Positions 32,361 through 40,954 of a stretch of DNA of 64,000 nt are shown here, one piece after another (the first letter of the stretch is position 1; the number at the start of each line of letters is the position of its first letter). Below the pieces are notes generated by a model. That model did not search any database and was not told the origin of the DNA. It saw nothing but the letters and a program-made list of their open reading frames with translations. Both the position numbers and the translations under genes were made by a program. Origin of the DNA: a bacterium (GTDB lineage: Bacteria; Bacillota; Bacilli; Lactobacillales; Streptococcaceae); assembly GCA_905221345.1 (NCBI GenBank), contig CAJNCW010000001.1:1-64000 (forward strand), given 5' to 3'.

Positions 32361-32951
32361 ATGGAAAAATTAAGAGATTATATCGCCTTTGATTTGGAAT
32401 TTAATCAACATGAAGGGATTACCCATTTAATTCAAGTATCAGCAGTTCGCTTTCAAGATGGACAAGAAAGCGCTGCTTTTGATTCTTATGTTCATACCAG
32501 CGTGCCTTTAAAGAGTTTTATCAATGGTTTGACAGGAATTACAGCTGAAACCTTGAAAGATGCGCCAAAAGTAGAAAAAGTTTTAAAAGACTTTCAGGCA
32601 TTTGTTGGCAACTTACCTATCGTAGGTTATAATGCAGCTAAGAGTGATTTGCCTATTCTCTTGGAGCATGGTATTGATTATCGTGACCAGTATAAGGTTG
32701 ATGTATATGATGAGGCTTTTGAACGCCGTAGTTCTGACCTACACGGCATAGCAAATCTTAAATTACAAACTGTAGCTAATTTCTTAGGCTTTCATGGTAA
32801 GTCACATAATAGTTTAGAAGATGCTCGCATGACGGCGCGTGTTTATGAGGCCTTTCTGGAGTCTGACGAAGGAAAACTATTATTAGAAGAACAGAGTAAT
32901 CTATCCATGAATCCCTTTGGCGGGCTAGATTTATCTCAATTTCTAGACTAG
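32361..32951 (+). CDS. DnaQ-family 3'-5' exonuclease
   Basis: A 196-aa DEDDh exonuclease with ExoI FDLEF (Asp11, Glu13), ExoII around VGYNAAKSDLPIL and ExoIII HNSLEDA with the catalytic His and Asp. It resembles the proofreading exonuclease of PolC/DnaQ but is free-standing and may act in repair or RNA maturation. It is followed after 8 bases by the GDPD gene. Confidence 0.9.
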   Translation: MEKLRDYIAFDLEFNQHEGITHLIQVSAVRFQDGQESAAFDSYVHTSVPLKSFINGLTGITAETLKDAPKVEKVLKDFQAFVGNLPIVGYNAAKSDLPILLEHGIDYRDQYKVDVYDEAFERRSSDLHGIANLKLQTVANFLGFHGKSHNSLEDARMTARVYEAFLESDEGKLLLEEQSNLSMNPFGGLDLSQFLD

Positions 32952-32959
32952 GAGTGCTT

Positions 32960-34723
32960 ATGAAACCTGAAAAACCTAAAAAACTAGGTTTTAGGAAAAT
33001 TTACCTCAACCTAGATAAAGTTCTCTTCCTCTTTTTCTTAATTTTCATGATGGTGGAATATCTGTGGTTACCTCTCAATTCTTTTCTTGCTGGTCTTTTA
33101 CTAAGCCAGACGGGCTATTTGTTTATTTCTTATAATAATATTTTTGCCATTATCACGAGTTCTCCTTTAATCAGTCTGGCCTTTCTCGTCTTGATTGTAA
33201 TCAATCTTTTGGTGGCCTATTTCCAGATTTGCCTCCTCTTTATTGGGGCGCGTCACCTTCTCTACCACGAAAAGAGAACCTTGATTGAGTATAGTCGCAA
33301 AGTTTTCCAGCAAAGTTTTCTGTTCATGAAACGCTTGAGCTTCTGCAAGATGGCCTTTGTTTTCTTCTACGTAGCCATGCTCTTTCCTTTCATCAGGAAA
33401 ATTTTAAAAATTTATTACTTAAATAAAATCGTTATTCCAGACTTTATCGTAACTTATCTGGAAGACAAGCACTGGCTAGTAGGCTTGATGATTTTTGCAT
33501 CTGCTTGGATTTTTCTTTATATTTCCGTTCGTTTCATGTTTGCCCTTCCCAAAATCCTCTTTGAAAGAAAAACTGTGAGAGAAGGGGTGAAATATAGTCT
33601 GCAAAAGACAAAAAAACAAGTTCTCTTTTACGCTTGGAACTTGCTTCTCATTGTTATAAAAACTTATCTCTTCTTCTTTGTGTTATTGCTTCCTTTGCTA
33701 TTTACTCAGCTTGTAATGGATAATTTCACTCAGAAAGAATCTTTGATTCTTGGTCTCATCAACTTTGTCTTGATGAAAAATGTTCACTATATGGCGTTGA
33801 GTTATTTCCTTGTTAAGTTTGTCTCCTTTTTGACAGGAGAGGAGCTGGAGATTATGCCAAGAAGAAAAAAAGATCACCTGATGAGGTGGGGGGTTATGGG
33901 TTGTGCTAGTATCTTTTTTGCGCTAGAAGGATATATTTATCTAGAATCTCCTGATACCAACACGCCTTTAGTGATTTCTCATAGGGGAGTAAGCAATAAA
34001 AATGGTGTACAAAACACTGTACAGTCTTTGGAAAAAACAGCTCAACTGAAGCCAGATTTGATTGAAATGGATGTACAGGAGACCAAGGATGGTCAGTTTG
34101 TGATGATGCATGATGCCAATCTTAAGAACTTGGCTGGTATTAACGCTAATCCTCAAGACTTGACCCTAGAGGAGTTGACGGGGCTAGATATTTCTGAAAA
34201 TGGCTATCGAACCAAGATATCTAGTTTTGATGACTATCTCAATCGCGCGAATGAACTTCATCAGAGATTGTTGATTGAAATCAAAACCAGTAAAAAAGAC
34301 AGTCCACAAATGATGGAACGTTTTCTAGAAAAGTATGGACCGATTATCAAGCAGTACGGTCATCAGATGCAATCACTAGACTATCATGTGATTGACCAAG
34401 TTTTGAAATATGATTCGACTATTCCAGTTTATTTCATTCTACCATATAACAGTATTTTCCCAAAAACCAAGGCAACAGGATATACCATGGAGTATTCAAC
34501 ATTGGATGAATACTTTGTCACTAAACTTTGGTATACGGAACAAAAGCTTTATGTTTGGACTGTTAATGGTTCTGAGGTTTTTGATAAAGCAGTTCGGCTC
34601 GGAGCAGATGGAATGATTACAGATGATCTAGAAATGGTTCAGTTACAAGTAACGACCGCGCAAGATGATCCTGAGTATACGGAATTGCTGTTAAAAAAAG
34701 CAATGGAATTTTTTGATTTCTAA
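32960..34723 (+). CDS. Membrane-anchored glycerophosphodiester phosphodiesterase family protein
   Basis: A 587-aa protein. The N-terminal half (about 15-325) holds about seven to eight membrane helices of the GDPD membrane-domain family; the C-terminal 240 residues form a GDPD barrel facing outside. Catalytic features: SHRGVS (His/Arg), EMDVQ (acidic metal ligands) and MMHDANL (His). The usual Glu of the PENT motif is Gln here (GVQNTV). GDPDs split glycerophosphodiesters; an external substrate such as lipoteichoic-acid polyglycerol phosphate or deacylated lipid is possible. The GTG at 32954 overlaps the AGGAG, so the ATG at 32960 is the start. Confidence 0.87.
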   Translation: MKPEKPKKLGFRKIYLNLDKVLFLFFLIFMMVEYLWLPLNSFLAGLLLSQTGYLFISYNNIFAIITSSPLISLAFLVLIVINLLVAYFQICLLFIGARHLLYHEKRTLIEYSRKVFQQSFLFMKRLSFCKMAFVFFYVAMLFPFIRKILKIYYLNKIVIPDFIVTYLEDKHWLVGLMIFASAWIFLYISVRFMFALPKILFERKTVREGVKYSLQKTKKQVLFYAWNLLLIVIKTYLFFFVLLLPLLFTQLVMDNFTQKESLILGLINFVLMKNVHYMALSYFLVKFVSFLTGEELEIMPRRKKDHLMRWGVMGCASIFFALEGYIYLESPDTNTPLVISHRGVSNKNGVQNTVQSLEKTAQLKPDLIEMDVQETKDGQFVMMHDANLKNLAGINANPQDLTLEELTGLDISENGYRTKISSFDDYLNRANELHQRLLIEIKTSKKDSPQMMERFLEKYGPIIKQYGHQMQSLDYHVIDQVLKYDSTIPVYFILPYNSIFPKTKATGYTMEYSTLDEYFVTKLWYTEQKLYVWTVNGSEVFDKAVRLGADGMITDDLEMVQLQVTTAQDDPEYTELLLKKAMEFFDF

Positions 34724-34724
34724 A

Positions 34725-34752
34725 AAAGAGAAACCGAGGTTTCTCTTTTTTA
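34725..34752. terminator. Bidirectional terminator between GDPD and ybaB
   Basis: AAAGAGAAACC/GGTTTCTCTTT perfect stem with A- and T-runs on both sides, between two convergent genes. Confidence 0.9.
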
Positions 34753-34756
34753 TGAA

Positions 34757-35056
34757 TTAGAAAGGTAATTTTCCAGCGAAAGCTCCTAATTTTTTCTTAG
34801 TCGTTTCTTCAATCTGTTCTAGGGCAGAGTTTATGGCTTGAACAGTCATGTCAGAAAGTGTTTCGAGGTCTTCTGGATCTACAACTGCTGGGTTGAAGTC
34901 AATGCTGACAACTTTTTTGTCTCCAGTCAAAGTTGCTTGGACAAGGTCCTGAGCAGATTTTCCAACAAATTGCATAGCAGCAAGTTCTGCTTGACTTTGT
35001 TCCATTTGTTTTTGAAGTTTTTGTGCTTGGCGCATCATGTTTTGCATGTTCATCAT
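34757..35056 (-). CDS. ybaB: YbaB/EbfC-family nucleoid-associated protein
   Basis: A 99-aa protein of the YbaB/EbfC family, which forms DNA-binding tweezer-shaped dimers. The Met/Gln-rich first helix ([20 protein letters not shown]) and the central beta sheet ([20 protein letters not shown]) are typical. In many bacteria it sits beside dnaX/recR; here it is alone. There is no good ribosome-binding site (AAGGAAA is about 14 bases from the first ATG). Confidence 0.93.
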   Translation of the reverse strand: MMNMQNMMRQAQKLQKQMEQSQAELAAMQFVGKSAQDLVQATLTGDKKVVSIDFNPAVVDPEDLETLSDMTVQAINSALEQIEETTKKKLGAFAGKLPF

Positions 35057-35166
35057 AGCGATTTACAGTTTCCTTTTCTATTATTCTCCTAACCATTTTA
35101 TCAATTTTAGGGATAAAAGTCTATTATTAGTTTTAGATGGCTAATATTAAATTTTCTGACAATTTG

Positions 35167-35195
35167 TTGAAAAATGAGGAAAGATATGTTATAAT
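35167..35195 (+). promoter_or_regulatory. Promoter of the efe-tat operon
   Basis: TTGAAA (35167-35172), 17-base spacer, extended -10 TGTTATAAT ending at 35195. No clear Fur-type box was seen. Confidence 0.75.
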
Positions 35196-35241
35196 AGAGC
35201 GAAAAATAAGTTCAGGTCTTCTGAACCGATAGGAGTATACA

Positions 35242-36114
35242 ATGAAAAAACTAGGTTTCGTCCTTTTATCTTCAGCCTTGCTATTGACAGCTTGTGCTAA
35301 TAATCAAACAAAGCCAAGCGATACGAGCGATTCATCTAAGGTGACAGCCTTGTCTGAAGACAAGCAAAAAATGCTGGATAAGGCCACAGCTGACTATAAG
35401 ACTTTTGTACAAGAGCAGATTGATAAACTTTTGACCGATACTGAGGGCTTTGTTCAACTTTTGAAAGAGGGGAAACTTGAGGAAGCAAAGAAAGCTTATC
35501 CACTTGTTCGTATGGCTTATGAACGTTCAGAACCAATCGCTGAGAGTTTTGGTGAATCTGATGTTAAGATTGACTTTCGTCGAGCAGACTATGTGGATGA
35601 AAATAAGACTGAGGAAGGTTGGTCAGGTTTCCACCGTATCGAGCGTATCCTTTGGGAAGAAAACACAACTAAGGGGACCGAAAGTTATGGAGATCAGCTT
35701 GTCAATGATATCAAAGAGTTGAAGGCTAAGGTAGCGACTGTTGAAGTAGATCACAAGATTATGTTGACTGGAGCAGTTGACTTGCTCAATGAAGTGGCGA
35801 CAAGTAAGATTACTGGTGAAGAAGAAGTATACTCTCATACAGATTTGTACGATTTTCGTGCTAATATCGAGGGTGCTGAGAAGATTTTCCAACTCTTTAA
35901 ACCTTTACTAGAAAAATCAGATGCTGACCTAGTTAAAGAATTAGAAGCTGATTTCAAATCTGTTAATAGCTTGTTGGACAAACATATGACAGACAAGGAA
36001 CACTACAAACTGTATACAGATTTGTCAAAAGAAGACACTAAGGAATTGTCCGAAGCTGTGACAAAACTTGGTGAACCTCTATCACAAATGGGTAAATTTC
36101 TTGATGGAGAATAA
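35242..36114 (+). CDS. efeM: EfeM/EfeO-type iron-uptake lipoprotein
   Basis: A 290-aa lipoprotein (LLLTAC, Cys18) with an imelysin/M75-like helical domain. The HxxE motif is present in GFHRIERILWEE. In EfeUOB systems this subunit binds iron outside the membrane and hands it to the permease. It lacks the cupredoxin domain of E. coli EfeO, so the short form EfeM is the better label. First gene of efeM-efeB-efeU-tatC-tatA. Confidence 0.88.
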   Translation: MKKLGFVLLSSALLLTACANNQTKPSDTSDSSKVTALSEDKQKMLDKATADYKTFVQEQIDKLLTDTEGFVQLLKEGKLEEAKKAYPLVRMAYERSEPIAESFGESDVKIDFRRADYVDENKTEEGWSGFHRIERILWEENTTKGTESYGDQLVNDIKELKAKVATVEVDHKIMLTGAVDLLNEVATSKITGEEEVYSHTDLYDFRANIEGAEKIFQLFKPLLEKSDADLVKELEADFKSVNSLLDKHMTDKEHYKLYTDLSKEDTKELSEAVTKLGEPLSQMGKFLDGE

Positions 36115-36119
36115 GAAGT

Positions 36120-37334
36120 ATGACTGATAAAGACGAAAAGTTTTTTGAGAAAAAAATGGACCGTCGAGAATTTCTAAAAAAAGCAGGGATTGGAGGAGCT
36201 GGTTTAGCGCTAGGGCTCTCTGGTGCTTCTGCTTTTTTCGCACCTAAGCTAGGAAATCAAGAAAACATCTCGTACGGGAATGAAAAAATTGCTTTTTATG
36301 GCAAACATCAAGCGGGTATTACAACCCCTATGCAGAAGAATATTTATTTTGTTGTCCTAGATTTGCATACGACAGATAGGGATAAAATTATTCAGTTATT
36401 TAAGGACTGGACGGATTATAGTAGCAAACTTGTAGAGGGAAAATTGGTCAAAAAAGATGGTCAGAATGCTCTCTTGCCTCCTAGCGACACTGGTGAAACA
36501 GTCGGGCTCAACCCTCATCGTTTAACGTTGACTTTTGGTGTGTCTGCAAGTTTCCTGAAAAAAATGAATTTAGAACAAAAACGTCCTCAACTTTTTAAGG
36601 ATTTGCCACCCTTTCCAAAGGAGCAATTGCGTGAAAAATATACAGGAGGAGATATTGTTATCCAAGCCTGTGCAGATGACGAGCAAGTTGCTTTTCATGC
36701 TATTCGCAATCTTATCCGTAAAGGGAGAAATGCAGTGACCCTCCGTTGGAGCCAATCTGGATTTGCTGCTATTGGGGATCGTATGGAGACACCACGCAAC
36801 CTTTTTGGTTTCAAAGATGGAACAGCTAATGTGACCAAAGAGAAGGATTTTGACCGAGTTGTTTGGGCTGACAGCAAGGACTGGATGGGAAATGGATCCT
36901 ATATGGCTGTTCGCCGCATCCAGATGTTTCTCGATACCTGGGACCGAACCAATCTTGAAGAGCAAGAAAATACCTTTGGTCGTTATAAGGAAAGTGGCGC
37001 TCCCTTTGGAAAGAAGAATGAGTTTGATGAAGTTGATTTGAGTCTGTTACCAGATGATTCGCATGTTCGATTAGCCAAAGAGGTAGATAAGCCACTCTTG
37101 CGACGATCTTATTCATACTCGGATGGAATTGATGAAAAAACTGGACAATTTGACACAGGCTTGCTCTTTATTTCTTTCCAAAAGGATCCAGATCATTTTG
37201 TCAAGGTTCAAACTAACCTTGGAGCTACAGACAAGATGAATGAGTATGTAACTCACATCGGTAGTGGTCTTTTTGCCTGCTTTGGTGGAGTAGAGAAAGG
37301 AGGCTATATTGGTCAAAAATTATTGGAAGACTAG
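36120..37334 (+). CDS. efeB: EfeB, Dyp-type peroxidase with twin-arginine signal
   Basis: A 404-aa deferrochelatase/peroxidase. The N-terminus has a Tat signal: DRREFLKK (Arg15-Arg16) followed by a hydrophobic stretch to about residue 41. The Dyp heme-peroxidase domain has the GFKDGTAN motif (catalytic Asp) and a proximal His further on. The enzyme is folded with heme in the cytoplasm, then exported; it is thought to oxidise Fe(II) or take iron from heme. tatC and tatA lie downstream in the same operon, so EfeB is their obvious cargo. It overlaps efeU by 26 bases. Confidence 0.93.
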   Translation: MTDKDEKFFEKKMDRREFLKKAGIGGAGLALGLSGASAFFAPKLGNQENISYGNEKIAFYGKHQAGITTPMQKNIYFVVLDLHTTDRDKIIQLFKDWTDYSSKLVEGKLVKKDGQNALLPPSDTGETVGLNPHRLTLTFGVSASFLKKMNLEQKRPQLFKDLPPFPKEQLREKYTGGDIVIQACADDEQVAFHAIRNLIRKGRNAVTLRWSQSGFAAIGDRMETPRNLFGFKDGTANVTKEKDFDRVVWADSKDWMGNGSYMAVRRIQMFLDTWDRTNLEEQENTFGRYKESGAPFGKKNEFDEVDLSLLPDDSHVRLAKEVDKPLLRRSYSYSDGIDEKTGQFDTGLLFISFQKDPDHFVKVQTNLGATDKMNEYVTHIGSGLFACFGGVEKGGYIGQKLLED

Positions 37335-38997
37335 TATTTGTTTTTTTGCTCTGTCTTTTCTCTTGTTAGCTATGTCTCCTGTTCGTGCAAAGGAAAGTCT
37401 GAGTTCTTATTTTGTAAAGATAACGGATGCCTCTCAGGCTTTAAAAAATGATAATCAGGCAGAAGCCAAAGCTCTTGTTAGAGAAATGGCGACGGATTTT
37501 GAAAAAGTAGAACATTCCGATTCGGAAGCTGGTAAGGTTGTCAAGGAAAAACTTGCCCTGTCAGGAGAGATTAGTGAAGAAAATCTGACACAGATCTCCT
37601 CTGCCCTTCTAGCTTTTGAAAAAGAGCAAAATCCAGTAGATCTTGATGCTGAAAAGGAAAAACTTGTCAGTCGCTTAAGACCACGTTTTGAGACTTTGGA
37701 TAAGGCAATTTCTTCCAAAGACATAGAGCAAATTCGAGAAGCCTATAAAAAAATGAATTCAACTTGGACACTCAATGAAAGTGTCGTCCGCGACAACAGT
37801 ACAGCTCATTATGGTCAAGTAGAAACTGCTATCTCTTTCTTACGCAGTAGTATTGAAACAGAGTCGACAGATTATAATGCAATTCAGTCTTCTTTTAATG
37901 ACTTAAAAACTGCCATCGATAACTTCGTGGCTGGTAAAGAAGTGGCGACAAGTTCCTCTAATCTAAGTCTCAAAGATGGCATTTCCCTTCTCAAAAAAGC
38001 CTTGGAAGAATTTAAAGCTGGAAACCTGACGGCAGGGACAGCTGCTATGAAAGAGTTTATTACTATATGGCCAACTGTTGAAGGTTCTGTTAGTACGACC
38101 AATCCTTCCCTCTACACCCGAGTCGAAAGCGAAAGTCCTGTAATCATGGTCAAGGGAAGTGAGAAGGAATATCAAGAAAAATTAGAAAAACTAATTGCGG
38201 ATTTATCTCAAATTGATACGACTGCAAGCTACAACACTTTTGATGCTATGCTTATTCTCCTACGAGAAGGAGTAGAGGCCCTCTTAATCGTCATGGCCCT
38301 GGTCACAACCTTAAAAGCAGCCAAGATGCGTAAAGGACTCAAGTGGGTATACGGTGGGGCCCTAACAGGTATCGTTGCGAGTCTAGTGATTGCATTTATA
38401 CTACAAATTGCCTTTCCTGCAGTAATATCAGGGGCTAATCGTGAAATTATCGAAGGTGCTGTTGGCATTTTCGCAGTAGTGATGATGATTGTGATTGGTA
38501 TCTGGCTTCACAGTAAATCCTCGATCAAAAAATGGAATGACTTTATGGATTCGCAGATGAAAACTGTGACCAAGACAGGTTCATTCATTTCCATGTTTGC
38601 ACTTAGTTTTCTAGCTGTTTTCCGTGAAGGAGCAGAGACCATTCTATTTTACATAGGGATTTTACCGAGAATATCTCGTTTTGAGTTTATCCTAGGTATT
38701 TCTCTAGCTTTGTTAGTCTTGCTTATTATTGCATTTCTGATGAACAAGGCGAGTCAATTCTTCCTACCTCATAAGGTTTTCTTTATCTTAACTTGGATGA
38801 TTTATGCTCTTGCCTTCAAGATGCTTGGAGTTAGTGTGCATGCTCTGCAGCTGACAAATATGGCACCAAATCACCTGCTATCAAGTTTCCCAACTATCGA
38901 CCTATTGGGCATCTATCCAAGTTGGGAAGGTTTAGGAAGTCAGCTAGTCTTCTTGATAATTGTTTTGGCTGTCACATTGAGACAGGGTGAAAAGTAG
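37309..38997 (+). CDS. efeU: EfeU/FTR1-family iron permease
   Basis: A 562-aa protein with an N-terminal signal or anchor (about 8-27), an extracytoplasmic helical domain (about 30-300), and a C-terminal seven-helix FTR1 permease. Both iron-binding REXXE motifs are present: LREGVEALL and FREGAETIL. The start is TTG at 37309, five bases after a perfect AAGGAGG and inside efeB; no ATG is near. Iron oxidised by EfeB would pass through this channel. The tatC start follows its stop directly. Confidence 0.92.
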   Translation: MVKNYWKTSICFFALSFLLLAMSPVRAKESLSSYFVKITDASQALKNDNQAEAKALVREMATDFEKVEHSDSEAGKVVKEKLALSGEISEENLTQISSALLAFEKEQNPVDLDAEKEKLVSRLRPRFETLDKAISSKDIEQIREAYKKMNSTWTLNESVVRDNSTAHYGQVETAISFLRSSIETESTDYNAIQSSFNDLKTAIDNFVAGKEVATSSSNLSLKDGISLLKKALEEFKAGNLTAGTAAMKEFITIWPTVEGSVSTTNPSLYTRVESESPVIMVKGSEKEYQEKLEKLIADLSQIDTTASYNTFDAMLILLREGVEALLIVMALVTTLKAAKMRKGLKWVYGGALTGIVASLVIAFILQIAFPAVISGANREIIEGAVGIFAVVMMIVIGIWLHSKSSIKKWNDFMDSQMKTVTKTGSFISMFALSFLAVFREGAETILFYIGILPRISRFEFILGISLALLVLLIIAFLMNKASQFFLPHKVFFILTWMIYALAFKMLGVSVHALQLTNMAPNHLLSSFPTIDLLGIYPSWEGLGSQLVFLIIVLAVTLRQGEK

Positions 38998-39729
38998 ATG
39001 GATACAAAAGAATTGACAATCGTTGAACATCTGGTAGAATTTAGAAAAAGATTCATTGCTGTTATAGTCTGTTTTTCTATAGTTTTCTGCGGAGCTTTAT
39101 TGTTTGCTGATCAGCTTTATTACTACCTGACTCAGTCCTTTAATCAAAAGTTGATTGTATTAGGTCCAAATGACATTCTGTGGATTTATTTGCGCTTAGC
39201 GAGTCTAATGTCCTTTACCATTACGCTACCTTTTACAGTTTATCAGATTTGGAGTTTTATAAAACCAGGATTAAAAAAAGAAGAAGCAAGAGCAATCGTT
39301 GTCTATATTCCAGCTAGTTTTATTAGCTTCATACTTGGTCTGGCATTTGGATTCTACTTTGTAACGCCTGCCTTACTTCAAGTGCTTTTAGGTCTTGGAG
39401 AAGGATTATTTGAAACTCAATTAACGGCGCAGAACTACTTAGCCTTTGTTTTTCAAACAACCCTACCCTTGGGTTTCATCTTTGAATTGCCTGTCATCAT
39501 CGCTTTTTTAACGTCGATTGGCTTGATTGGACCAGGGTTCTTAGTTACCTATCGCCGTTATGCATACTTTATTTTATTGGTGCTAGCTGTTATTTTGACA
39601 CCAGCTGATTTTATCAGCGATCTAGCCATGACAATTCCTTTGATCTCGCTCTATGAGCTTAGTATTGCAATTAGCAAGAGTATTGTAAAGAAAAAAATGA
39701 AAGGAGAAAAGCATGGGAATCTTACGTGA
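38998..39729 (+). CDS. tatC: TatC, twin-arginine translocase subunit
   Basis: A 243-aa receptor of the Tat pathway with six predicted membrane helices. The conserved N-terminal segment EHLVEFRKRF (with Glu9 and Arg in the signal-binding site) and FYFVTPALLQVL are present. The gene abuts efeU with no gap and overlaps tatA by 17 bases. Tat genes are uncommon in streptococci and usually travel with efe genes, as here. Confidence 0.95.
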   Translation: MDTKELTIVEHLVEFRKRFIAVIVCFSIVFCGALLFADQLYYYLTQSFNQKLIVLGPNDILWIYLRLASLMSFTITLPFTVYQIWSFIKPGLKKEEARAIVVYIPASFISFILGLAFGFYFVTPALLQVLLGLGEGLFETQLTAQNYLAFVFQTTLPLGFIFELPVIIAFLTSIGLIGPGFLVTYRRYAYFILLVLAVILTPADFISDLAMTIPLISLYELSIAISKSIVKKKMKGEKHGNLT

Positions 39730-39883
39730 TATCGGTGCTCCAGGATTGATTATCATCGTTCTAGGTGCACTCTTAATCTTTGGACCAAAACGTTTACCAG
39801 AACTGGGTGAATCAATCGGTAAAATGCTGTCTGAGTTTAAAAAGGCAGTTAAAGGATTTGGTGACCAAGATCAGGAAAAGTAA
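39713..39883 (+). CDS. tatA: TatA, twin-arginine translocase pore subunit
   Basis: A short 56-aa protein that is easily missed. Sequence features: one N-terminal membrane helix (about 8-23, APGLIIIVLGALLIFG), the GPKRLPELG hinge, an amphipathic helix (about 30-50) and an acidic tail. This is the TatA/E architecture. GGAG lies 6 bases before the ATG, within tatC. With TatC it forms a minimal two-component Gram-positive translocase for EfeB; no tatB is present. Confidence 0.93.
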   Translation: MGILRDIGAPGLIIIVLGALLIFGPKRLPELGESIGKMLSEFKKAVKGFGDQDQEK

Positions 39884-39913
39884 TCTATTCCATCTTTTAC
39901 AAATAAAAACAAT

Positions 39914-39968
39914 AAAGTTAGGGACTGTATCTGTCTTTGCGAGATCGAACAGTATCCTAGCTTTTTAT
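39914..39968 (+). terminator. Terminator of the efe-tat operon
   Basis: Two-part stem AAAGTTAGG/CCTAGCTTT enclosing ACTGT/ACAGT, followed by a T-run. Confidence 0.8.
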
Positions 39969-40242
39969 TGTGTTCCTAAAAACGTGTTTAAGCCTTCTTT
40001 AAGGTTTCTATTATATTCTAAAGAACTGTATATTAACCGAAAGTTAGATGATGAATATAGAGAATAACCTAAATTTATTTTTGATTTATCATTATATTTA
40101 CAGGTTTTATTGAATACTGTTTATATTTTAGTTCAAACAATGAGTCAACTAGATCACTATCAGTCTTTTTTTCATGATAGGCTTAGATTGTGATATAATA
40201 GATGATAATGAGTTTTTTAGAATAAACTAAAGGAGAAAATAT
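39969..40242 (+). promoter_or_regulatory. Upstream region of the lic1 operon with promoter
   Basis: Nothing recognisable is encoded here; a short frame ending near 40067 has no start signal. An extended -10 TGATATAAT lies at 40191-40199, with a poor -35 and a small inverted repeat CTATCA/TGATAG (40157-40180) across it. AAAGGAG precedes tarI. Confidence 0.6.
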
Positions 40243-40950
40243 ATGATCTATGCAGGAATCCTAGCCGGAGGAACTGGCACACGCATGGGAATCAGCAATT
40301 TACCAAAACAATTCTTGGAGTTGGGTGATCGTCCTATTTTGATCCATACAATTGAAAAATTTGTTTTGGAGCCAAGCATTGAAAAAATTGTAGTTGGAGT
40401 TCATGGAGATTGGGTTTCACACGCTGAGGACTTGATTGACAAGTATCTTTCTCTTCACAAGGATCGCATCATTATTACCAAGGGTGGTGCTGATCGCAAT
40501 ACCAGTATTGAGAAGATTATAGAAGCCATTGATGCCTACCGTCCAATTACTCCAGAAGATATTGTGATTACCCACGACTCTGTTCGCCCCTTTATCACAC
40601 TTCGCATGATCCAGGACAATATCAAACTTGCCCAAAATCATGATGCAGTTGACACAGTAGTAGAAGCGGTTGACACCATTGTAGAAAGTACCAATGGTCA
40701 GTTTATCACGGATATACCAAATCGTGCTCACCTCTATCAAGGTCAAACCCCTCAGACATTCCGCTGCAAGCATTTCATGGATTTGTATGGTTCCCTATCT
40801 GATCAAGAAAAGGAAATCCTGACCGATGCATGTAAAATTTTTGTTATCAAAGGAAAAGACGTTGTCCTAGCTAAAGGGGAATATTCAAATCTTAAAATCA
40901 CAACTGTGACAGACTTGAAAATTGCAAAAAGCATGATTGAGAAAGACTAA
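40243..40950 (+). CDS. tarI: Ribitol-5-phosphate cytidylyltransferase TarI
   Basis: A 235-aa IspD/TarI-type nucleotidyltransferase: glycine-rich loop LAGGTGTRMG (8-17), the following Lys in LPKQF, and HDSVRP. With TarJ it makes CDP-ribitol, the ribitol phosphate donor for pneumococcal-type teichoic acid. IspD is an alternative by fold, but the adjacent tarJ and lic genes favour TarI. First gene of the operon. Confidence 0.93.
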   Translation: MIYAGILAGGTGTRMGISNLPKQFLELGDRPILIHTIEKFVLEPSIEKIVVGVHGDWVSHAEDLIDKYLSLHKDRIIITKGGADRNTSIEKIIEAIDAYRPITPEDIVITHDSVRPFITLRMIQDNIKLAQNHDAVDTVVEAVDTIVESTNGQFITDIPNRAHLYQGQTPQTFRCKHFMDLYGSLSDQEKEILTDACKIFVIKGKDVVLAKGEYSNLKITTVTDLKIAKSMIEKD

Positions 40951-40954
40951 GGCT

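Noticed and set aside
39780..40067. 95-codon frame over tatA and the following gap
   Set aside because: It is out of frame with tatA, crosses the operon terminator and has no ribosome-binding site.
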